From assembly GCF_000003815.2 (NCBI RefSeq), contig NC_049996.1, positions 17,274,404-17,338,403 on the forward strand: DNA of 64,000 nt, written 5' to 3'. The translations under genes and the position numbers were made by a program. Below, one piece after another: positions 1 through 10,900 of the stretch. Each line of letters opens with the position of its first letter. Within the stretch, counting starts at the first letter, position 1. The notes under the pieces are model-generated. The model did no database searches. It was not told where the DNA came from and saw nothing but the letters and a program-made list of their open reading frames with translations. Source of the stretch: Branchiostoma floridae (Eukaryota > Chordata > Leptocardii > Amphioxiformes > Branchiostomatidae).

Positions 1-1787
1 CGCCGCCCGCATACACAGTTCTCACAACCGTTATCACACAGACACGCCTTCAGACATCATACCTGTGTATTTTTCCACGACGTTATCAGTACACCCCCTT
101 CCCTCTCCACCCCAGCCGGGAGACGGTTTGTTTTCGCGCTGAGGTGACCAGAAATGACCCACTTGAACCTTGTACAGTCTGTACGCACACTTACTGCGTT
201 CTACACTACAGTAGAGCCTCGGTACCAGCCTGCGGAAAAGGCTTTGTTTTCATACAACCGTTGTTTTGGTAATTCACCAAATCACTCGGTCTAGATCACC
301 CCCAAAAACTTGGCTCTCCTTTTCCTCCAATCCTCCGTTGTAGCAACCAGGGAATCTTTCTTCAGGCTTCAGTGTCTTCTAAGGTTCTCTGATGTATTCT
401 TTCTCAGACTTTTCTCGGCTCTTCTTCTCATGAGTATTTTCTGTGCTGTTTCTTACTGCTATCGTATTTTTAAGGGTACGTCTTGGAAAAGAAACGTGCT
501 GTAAAAGTACACTCTCAATTGGTTGTTGGAAAAATAGACCTAATAGACTGAAAATGATATGCCAGAAGAATTCGCTGGCCATAGAGTTATAAGTTAGAAC
601 CATTTGCAACCCACGGAAAATTGTTCCTTCACGGTCACATTATTCAGTCTGTTCAACCAACTTTTACGTTTTTTAATAGCGACCTGTGGAATCTAAAAGA
701 GACTAATAAAAACTGAAGAAATCAGAACACGTCAAACAGACAATCAGAAAAAGAACGCACACAACAATAACAAACGGCACAACCATGTGGCCTGGCAGAA
801 GCCTGGAGTCGAGGCTAACTTGTTAGTGTGGGGGTTTGTTTACCCACACTTCAGTTGGTTTAACTTGTGAGAGTGTTTTTGTGTTGCAACATGGTTTCAC
901 GTGTGTGGTCAGGTCGTCTTACCTCACCTGGCGTCAAGGTAGGTATAAGGAGTCGGGAAGACATGTCTCAGGACCTTGGAACGGAGTTAAGACGTCTTGA
1001 GTTTTGACGTTTTCTTGGTTGGTCGTATCCCATATTTCATTGTCTTGCTACTATGCGTAGTTTTTTTTATCTCCAAGCAGATGTTGGGAGGAAAGATCGT
1101 AACATTCTACCTCCAACTTATGACAAAGAAAACAGAGAGGTGCTAGAAATCTTTGCCGTCTTCCTCCCAACATCTGCTTGCAGATGCGCAGCTTGTTGTA
1201 AGAACTCCTGATTGTTCATTACTGTGTGAAGTACCGACGGCGGGTGGGATGATTGACAGGGTAGTCCTCATTACCTGATGTAGCTGTGTAGAAACACAGC
1301 AGTAGGCAATAGCGACGTGGGAACTGCATAACTGATATCCGTATACAATAGCACACCCTTTGGGCACTGCTTTTATTCCTGGGTATTTGTTACTTGTAGA
1401 AGTATTCCTCTAGCTTTATTTCATAAATACGATACATAACATCCACACTTACACAGTATGTTATGCCCCCAAAGTATAACTGCATTACATAGTACATAAT
1501 ATATACAAATAGAAGGTCGATACAATGTATTATATTCTGCATGTAGAAGACAATACATGTCAAGAACTGAAACGTGTATTTATGCAACAATCAATTTTGA
1601 TATATCTTATCATATCTTCAGATTCTATATCATTTATGAATGTGTTTCCATTCGGCAATGACATTTTTGTATTGCCTGAAATTAACTTGTGTTCGACTGA
1701 AATGATATTTTTGTATATTCAAGTACCAGTCTGTCAATAAAGTAATTCATTATTGTACCCCACGCATGCGCAGACCCACCTCCTGTC
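1..1787. other. Upstream region, no gene recognised
   Basis: No exon is convincing. It contains a 19-bp perfect inverted repeat (1075-1093 with 1161-1179: AAGCAGATGTTGGGAGGAA). It probably contains the promoter of the exon 1 transcript, but no TATA or initiator is certain. Confidence 0.5.
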
Positions 1788-1925
1788 ATGACGTCAGAGT
1801 CGCCCCGTTCGGCGTTCCGAACCTTTGGTGACGTCACCGACAAACCGGAAACGGAAGTGAAGAAAACGCCGTTCGGTGTGCTGCGCAAGATCATCACCAG
1901 GGGGCATCCACTGCTGAGGAGACAG
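1788..1925 (+). CDS. Exon 1 (putative start exon)
   Basis: ATG at 1788 opens 46 codons ending at CAG followed by the donor GTGAGA, phase 0. The peptide begins MTSESPRSAFRTFGDV and ends RGHPLLRRQ, basic with no recognised domain. The frame is open upstream only to 1746. An acceptor-like CAG at 1771-1773 means it could instead be an internal exon; I prefer first exon because of the ATG and the CRE-like octamers around it. Confidence 0.6.
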
Positions 1926-4900
1926 GTGAGAGAAAACTTTGACTCACTAATGACGTCACATTATCAGTAAGTCAAGTGACAGAGGTGATTTAGTTCATCT
2001 TTTAGAAGAAGAACGAAACAATTCAACATTAAGCGTTTTCTTTTCGGTTTCCTTTCTTTTCTATCCGGCCCAATCTCTAAGGGTCCACCAAAGTCGCTAG
2101 CAGATTCGTATTTCTGTAACGGTTTAATAATTAGCACAATGCTAAACTTACTTCCAATCAATCCAGAACTTAACACGTGATCTTATTAACGTTCGATCTT
2201 GTGGATACGTGACGTCAGCAATTGGTCAAACGTGCCAGGAAGTTTGATATGTTTTAATAGCATCGACTTAGTTGTAACGCATATCTAGCCCAATGTGAAG
2301 TAAAATTCTTACCTTCTCTAGAAAGTTATGTTTTCGGTAGCGTTTGTGTGTGTGTGCGTTGTGTGTGTGTGTATGAAGTTGACCAGCATAACTCCAGAAA
2401 GATGGATTGTCTTGATATTTGATACGTGGATAGGTCTTGATGACATCTTGTTGAAACGATTATATTTTGGGCCCCTTATAGTGTTGTTATGGTAATGCAG
2501 CGGAACTTTTGGGTTTGCTATCTCGAGTTCTGAACATGTTATGGTCGTGATTTTTTACTGGTAGATAGCTCTTGTTTAATATAAACCCGTCCTTTCCAGG
2601 ATGCCCAGGAGCAGGAGGCGCCGCTGTTCGAGCGGAACTTGTCGGACCAGGAAGCCGAGGAGGGCCGAGAGGCGCGCTTCCGCTGCACGGTGTCGGGCCT
2701 CCCGGACCCCGCCGTCTCCTGGCGCAAGGACGGACGTGACGTCACGCACGCCCGGAAGTACGTCATGGAGAGAGACTCGCACGGCGGCTGCTCATTGGTG
2801 GTTCCCATGGTAACGAGAGAGGATGAGGGAGAGTTTGCCTGCGTGGCTAAGAACGAGGCTGGCAAGGCTAAGACGTCGGGTCGGCTGAAGGTCAAACCTC
2901 AAGGTGAACCGAGTTTTCTTAGACATTGCGGGTTGAGAAACGATGTTACAAAGTTGATAAGACTTCAAAAACAGAAACCACTTCGTTTCACCGATTCAGG
3001 GACATTTGTATTTGTCTGTGCACTTAGTATTGTCACCCCCTTGTGATTTTCGACAGACATGCAACTGTATTGATAGAAAATTGTGAGTGCAAGACTTGTG
3101 AGTTCCATTTTCTTTACTTGTTGTTACTTTTTGTTTGTTTACAAAGCCTATTGCAAGTTGTATGGAGTTCCATTTTGTTTACTTATTGTTTGTTTCCATC
3201 AGGTTCCACGATGCCGAACGCGTTTGACACGGACATCACGCGCGTGCTGAGCCGCATGCAGGCCGCTTCTCTCTCCGCGCAGGAGATAGACCCGGTGGAC
3301 GCCAAGCTGCCCAGGTGAGGACTCTGTTGTGTACAATCAAGGAGCTTTCATCATCGATAAAAGCTTCTTGGTGCAATCTGCTGCAACTATTGAATGGCAA
3401 AAAGACGTACCAGATAACATATAAAGGGAAGATGCTCCGCAAGGTTTTGCCGTATTATATAGCATGTGGAAACAATCGTTGCAAAGTTCACTGTCATCTT
3501 TACAGCTCATTGACCTAGCTCATTATCTGCTCATCATCAGCAACAGCTGTGCACAAATAACAGACAAACGTGATGCTACATCAAGATCTGCCAGCGTATT
3601 TCGTGCAATTATCCGGATGGTGCAACAAAACGAAGTTATCAAGCTGGACTGCACCACCACGGGCTTTTGGAATTCAGTGCAGTTAACAGAAGTGTGCGGT
3701 TGTGGTAGTAAGGTTTTGCTGACATAAGTGTTGTGTCTAACGCTGTGCCCAGGTTTGAGAGGAAGATCACGGACACGGAGGCGCGGGAAGGCGGCAGGGC
3801 CAAGTTCAGGTGCAAGGTCACCGGGAAACCCCCTCCTCAGGTCAGAACTTGGACTCGTCCGCCAGAGATGTTTACTTACTTTCGTGGTATAAGATAAGAG
3901 TTCTAGAAGCGCTAGACACTAACATTTCTTAAAACGCGCCATAATCATATTTGTTCCTATTCTCTGTTTTGTGCTAATTAAAAATGTAGCCGCAACACTT
4001 TTATTCACGTCAAGTGTACAATTAAAGATCATGACTGTGCTACGAAATCTTATAACGTTTGCAGGTCACGTGGTACAAGAACGGCCAACCAATCTCCGCC
4101 AACAGCAGCAAGTACGTCACCATCCATGACGCGGACGGCACATGCGCACTGCTCGTCCTCAAAGTGGATGACGACGATGACGCAGAGTACGTCTGCAAGG
4201 CCACGAACTGCGCAGGCGCGGCCGTCTGTAGTGCGGAACTGATTGTTGAGCTCGGTAAGACGGGCCGGGACAAGTCACTTCACTGTTTCATGTCAAAGCA
4301 ATCTCATTCTCCATTTTATATATGGGAGGCATTTTGTAATTATTCACGTTAAGTCAGTCAATTCTTACGTCGATGAAGGTTAGACATCCAGGTAATAAAA
4401 CACGCCAAGGAGGTTGAAAAAAGGCTCAAGCAACTGGATATCATTTTGGAAACTGTCAGACGTTTCAGATGACGAAAGGTAGCGGATGTAAACTGAAACG
4501 TTTCCAAAATAATATCCAGTTGCTATTGCTTTTTGGCAAAATTCTTGTTTTCTATCACTTACAGTTCAGTTTAACGCTAGCTGTTTTTTAACTGACAAAC
4601 CAATAGCAAAGGAGTCACTAGCATTACTCAATAGTTCGTTTAAGATTTCTTTAAGAAGCATTAAGAACTCATAATGATACATCCATGCAACAAATAGATC
4701 AGAGAATAGATAAGTTGGAATATGATAAATATAAAGATTGTATTTGTCACAACCTGAGTAAAGTTAAAGTAAAAGTTATTAATTTTTTTTTAATTTGTGC
4801 GTCCATCTAGCGTCTGACGGCAGAGACGACACGGACACGGAGGAGGGCGCCACCATGCGGCGGTCTCCCATCTCTGCATTCCACCCTTTGTCGCCCCGGC

Positions 4901-7900
4901 GGACCCCCCTCCCCACCATCGCGCCCGTTACCGTGGTGGAGACGGGGTACGAGGCCTCCATGGACTCATCAGGTGTGTGAAAAACTCAAGTACTTCTGAA
5001 TCATCCTCCTAAGCCCGGTCCCCAACGGCTAGCTGACTCAGCCTATAGGCTAATGCCGTTGGGGACCGGTCGTTAGGAGGATGTTCTGAATAAACTTAGA
5101 CTGTTACTTCCAACGCAATAAATTTGACTGCTCAAGTCCAGTCTTTGTCAGTTGTAAGGAATGGACAATACACTGCTTCTGTGATGCCACGTTATGTAGA
5201 TAGCACACGTGACTCAGTGAGCAGTGGATCATAGAAGTATTAGATTGTCCATTGCTTGACAAAGGCCGGCGTCGATTAGTCGAAAAGTCCAATTTCGTGT
5301 TTAACTTTATTGAGAATGACTTCTACCAACACAGATGAAGTTAAGATTAAGATCTCAAGTACATATGTAGTATTTGATGTGAAATTTACATCATATTATC
5401 TATGCTAGACCTCAGCTCGGACATGTAAGGGATTTCACTCGTCATTTTGGATGATGGCGTAAAGCCGGCGGCCCTGTGTATAAGCAGGTTTCAGGGGTTA
5501 TCCTCAAATGCAAGTGTCAAACCTCTCACGCAAAAGAATCAACTAGATCTATCTTTCTTATCACAAAAATCAGACAGCGTCATAGATGAGTCCAAATACT
5601 GAATTTGTCAGTGGTATTTTGAAGCACTTTCGTAAGAAACCAAGTAGTGACCACAGGAAGAATAGCCTCTGAGGAGGCTAAATGTGGATCATAATAAACT
5701 AAAACTAAAGTATGGTTGATTCCTTGCGGCCTAAAAGTGACAAAAGTTGATTTTATAATCTGTTTTTCCCGCCAGCCGCCCAGGACAGTGACGCCGCTGA
5801 CGAGCTGATCTTCCCGGTGATCCTGGAGACCGGCCCGTTCGTGTCCGTGCAGGAGCCGACCGACAGCAGCTCCCTGTCCCGCCCCGACTCAGTCTCCTCC
5901 GCCGCCTCCCTCAACACCCAGCTGGTCATCCGCAAAACCAGCCCCAGCCCGTCCGAGCAGGACCGGAGACTCTCCCCGCTCGGGTATCGAGATACCTCTG
6001 ACTCCGTGGTGTCCACGGACACGCTGGGTGTGCTAGGTAATGGCAATGACAATGGTCTTTATTACATGCCCAACATCGACTAAATGCATTTAGTGCTAGT
6101 AAGGTAACTAAAGTAGAAATGTTGAGAGGTTACGTTGTTTTCCATCTAGATTTACAGAGTCTCTTCCCTCTTTTGAAAACATGTGTCCATAAACAAATTA
6201 AACAGAGCTTTCTTATTACATTGTAGACGACATAATATGCATGAATATTTCTTCCTTTGTCAAACGAGCATATTTGAAGTCTAGTGGAATGGCACGTGCG
6301 AGAGATGTGCGCATATCTGTGGACAGTAAGTATCTAAAACAAAAAGTACTTCGTTTTGTACATGGTTTATATTTTTACAAAATGTACATATTCTGTCCCT
6401 TGCAGGTAAAGGTAAGGGCAGTACCAAGTCCAGCAGGAGCGCCAGTCCGAAGTCACGACATCGCCTCTCGCCGAAAGCCTTCTCCGATCTAGACGAAAGA
6501 AGGCTGGTGAAAAGAAAAAGTAGCAGATCCGGTTTAGACAGTCCTTCTCCGAAACAGATTTCTCCAAGACTCAGGAGAAGATACAGCACCAGTTCTAGCC
6601 CGCCATTTAAGAAGCATCTCTCCCCCAAGACAAGACGAAGAAGCAGCAGTAAGTCCAGTCGCAGCCCCAGCCCCTCCCCCAAGCAGTTCTCCCCAAGACT
6701 CATGAGAAGGAGTCTTCAAGAACTGGACTCCAGCAGCTCGGACTCGACCATGACCTCCCCGCAGAGGTCACCGAAGCTGAGAAGACGCAGCAGGAAGCTC
6801 AGCAGGAGCCCCAGCCCGGTAAGACGGAGGCGCTCTCCTCAGCCGGTGACTCAAGACGTGGAGGCGACCATGCAGGCCCTGAGTAGGACCAACAGTCCCG
6901 GGCACAGACGCTCGCCCAAGCCTGTGGTGGGGATAGAAGTCCAGGAGTCTATAACTGGTGGGAGGAGGTCTAAGGAGGCTAGCAGGAGGGGTTCTCTGTC
7001 TCCGACCATCCTACCCTTGTTAGAAAATATGGTTACAAGCACGCCGATCATTAAAGACGGCTTTCTGAGCCCCATGCACGGCCTCAGTAGAACTACGAGC
7101 CCGTCAGAAGCGCCCCCAGTGCCGACTATTGGTGTTGCAGTTGCAGGAGGCCGGCGGTCAGCTGGCTCCAGTAGAAGCGGGTCTCGCGGCATTTCTCCCA
7201 CCCCTTCCATAGAGATAGAAGTTTCGGAGAGTAAGACCGGAGGCAGAAGATCGCGGGCCTCCAGTTCCGCCAGTTCACGCGCCATGTCGCCAACACCCTC
7301 CATAGAAATCGAAATCATTCCAAGATCTCGGCCCTCCAGCGCGGCGAGCTCTCGCGGGATCTCGCCGACTCCGTCCCTAGAGGTGGAGGTCTCCGAGAGC
7401 AAAACGGGAGGTCGAAGGTCAAGGACTTCCAGTGGGGGAGCGTCTCCAAGTCCTTCCATAGTTCTAGACGAGTTCGAGACGGTAGAAGAGGAGCCGGACT
7501 TGGAGAAAGGACCGGATTTGGCGAAGGATCCGGAGTTCCATTTTCTTAGAGTTCCGCCGAGGTTAAGTTTCGGAGGACATTCCAGACCTTCCAGCTCTGA
7601 GTACGAGACGCCAGATGAGGAACCTTCTGAAAGGTAAGTCTTCTTTTTAACCTCCTTGGTCTTGTTAAATCTTCTTGAGATTTGAGTAAAGTAGACAGGC
7701 AAAAGTATTTAGCTTGCTTCCTTGGTTTCCTTAAACCCCCTTTTCTATTTCGTTTAAGAATGGGAAAAAGAAGAAAGAAAAGGAATGAATACAAGTAAAA
7801 ACAAGCGAACAGGCGAACAGAAATGAATTTTTTTCAAAACCGCTTTGGTCCCAAAACGTGCACACGGCAAGGATTTTCAAATTTCCCGCCAACATTACCC

Positions 7901-10900
7901 ATCATGCTGTGCGGGAAATCCGCCATCTTTGTTTTCGACGAGGCACGAAGTAGCAGACGACAGTCATGATCGTGGTGCAGATTTGTCCAATTTACCGCCT
8001 TCCGTGCGATACAGGGAATCTGAAGGTGCTTGTTTCGGTCCATGGAAGTCCCATAAGTATCGTTTAGAAACCACTGGCTGGGGAACGGCCATTTTAAACT
8101 GTTTTCGGAGTTTTCTTGTTGTTGTTGTTGTTCGGTGGGGAGGGGGGCGTGGTTGCGAAGTTCGGAGTTCTATTAAAAGTAGGTCAGTTCATAGACTGTA
8201 GCCTTCTGTAGTTTATATGTTATTAACTCTAAGTTAGAAGAATTTTCTGTGCAGATTTGAGCATATTTGGAGCATACAAATCGCCAAAACTAGCGAGTTG
8301 ACGTGGTCCTTGTTTTCTGCACTTCAGCCCTGAGCCGACAGAGGACGCGACAAAGCCAGGGAAACTCCACCTGCCCAGACCTCTGGCAGGTATGTCAGGA
8401 TTGTTTTATTTTCGCTTGCATGTATTTATCAGCTTTACTTATCAAAGTATCAAAATATCATCAGTATTGATATTCAATGATGGGTTTGGGGAGCATGACT
8501 TTGTTAAAGAAATAATTATTGGCATAGAAATCAAGAAATTATTTAATGAATCATTTCATTTATTACTTCATCCTTCCATCCATCATTTATCTATCTAGCG
8601 CTTGATCAGTTCATATTGAACATCCTTTTTTCAGTTCTATGACTTGTCACCATTTCTGTGTTTGCATCCATGGCTTTTTTTTTTACTTTTAATGCTATTT
8701 TTTGGGATGACACACAAAAAGATGCAAACACTTCTATGTACTACTACTATTAGAAGCTTGGTATGATCAAAGTAAGTAAACCAAGGATATTACTGAAAAT
8801 TTTTGTGTGTCTTTGTTCTGCTTGATCAGAATACCTGTTATGTCAGGAGTTTTTCCCTTTTCCTCCTTTGAGCATATTTTTATGTAGCTAGAGAAGATGA
8901 TCAACTGATATAATTTATGCAAATGACGGCCTCATTTGTAAAATCATCAAAGAAACATTTACATTAGGTCACTCTTCACTCACAAGAGACCCCCGTTTAT
9001 GTTGACAGCAATGCCCTACAAACATTCATCGCCAGGCGGATGGAATATGAATACTAAAACACATCAACAACAATCATCAGTATTTATAAACAATAAGGCC
9101 GTCACCATGGCAATAATTTATATTGCCCCACTTTTTCCCTTTTCCTCCGCAGGTCCAGACAGAGAAGGGTTCCTCCCCAGTGGCCGGCGGAACCTGGCGG
9201 TGCAGACAGCCGAGTTCACCGAACCACTCAAGAACCTGTCTGTCCAGGAGGGGTCAGAGGTCAGACTGGACTGCAGGGTCGCAGGTCAAGTAGTGCACTA
9301 CGTTGTCATGTCAAAGTTCAACTGTAATCATACAGTTATAGGAAGACACCTTAACATATGCCCTTCACAAAAAGTCTTAGTTTTGAAACTTGCGCTTGTC
9401 AATACCTTAGTATGTATCTCTGAATGAAGGAAATATGGATCAGTAGAAAATCTTCTGGAGTTGGCTTGCCTCACCCTCAAATTTTAGTCCTCACTTAAGT
9501 TCTCGGTGGGAATAATCACTTGGAGTTTTACAAGAAGAGCCTTAGATTCAGAAAATTGAATCCTGATTTTTCTCAGCTAACAATGTCAAAAGAAACTGTA
9601 CGTTGATGAAGGTTAGACGTCCAGGTAATAAGATATAGCAAAAAGCAGTTACCCAAGCAGCTGGATATGGTTCGGTCAGATGTTTCAGGCACCATTCAAT
9701 GTCTTTCCCCTGTGTCACCAACGAAAGAAACCTAATGGGCTGACCGTTTCCAAAATCATATCCAGTTGCTTGAGTAACTGCTTTTTGGCAAATAAAACTA
9801 GTTTTCAAACATGCCTCTGCTGCATGTATTGTTGTTTGGTTGTATCTTCAGTCTAAAGTGTTGTTGTTACCCTGCAGGCCTTCCCAAGCCCACCGTGTTC
9901 TGGTTTAAGGATGGGAGCGAGGTGCGGCCGCTCAGACTGGGGGTGGAGATCAGGACTGAGGAGGATCGACATACGCTCTACATACCTGTGGCACAGAACA
10001 GGTGAGCACCACACACCTGTACATACCTGTGGCACAGAACAGGTGAGCACCACACACCTGTACATACCTGTGGCACAGAACAGGTGAGCACCACACACCT
10101 GTACATACCTGAGGCACAGAACAGGTGAGTACCACACACCTGTACATACCTGTGGCACAGAACAGGTGAGCACCACACACCTGTACATACCTGTGGCACA
10201 GAACAGGTGAGCACCACACACCTGTACATACCTGTGGCACAGAACAGGTGAGCACCACACACCTGTACATACCTGTGGCACAGAACAGGTGAGCACCACA
10301 CACCTGTACATACCTGAGGCACAGAACAGGTGAGCACCACACACCTGTACATACCTGTGGCACAGAACAGGTGAGCACCACACACCTGTACATACCTGAG
10401 GCACAGAACAGGTGAGCACCACACACCTGTACATACCTGTGGCACAGCACAGGTGAGCACCACATACCTGTACATACCTGTGGCTGAAAATAGGTATGGT
10501 ACAACCAGGGCTCGAAATACCACCTGCATATGCAGGTTAGTGCAGGGAAAATTGGAGCTGTGCAGGTAAATTTTCCCTGTCTACCTGCACCTAATCTGCA
10601 CTGGTCCATGTACTGGGTTTTATACATAAATGTCCTATAATGTACTAGTAGTGGTCCAAGTAAAATGTGTCTGGTGCAGGTAATTGTCAATGTACAGGTA
10701 ATACTATGCAGAAAAAAAGTATTTCAAGCCCTGACAATCGATCTTTCTTTTATGAGTTGTAATTATATCCAAGGCACAGGAATGGTCTTAATGTGGCAAA
10801 TATTCAGATTGACTTACTTTCACCTCAGCACGCCTTCTTCTTGCATCAGTGTATGTACAGAGCACCAAATTGAGAAAAATTTCTCTAATTTACCTATTGC

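Noticed and set aside
6851-7702. 283-codon minus-strand ORF
   Set aside because: Antisense of the Ser/Arg/Pro exon, whose plus-strand frame has matching splice phases.
9853-10690. Long minus-strand frames with repeated YRCVVLTCSVPQVCTGV
   Set aside because: They are the 41-bp minisatellite read backwards; 41 is not a multiple of 3 and the unit lacks stops, so all frames look open.
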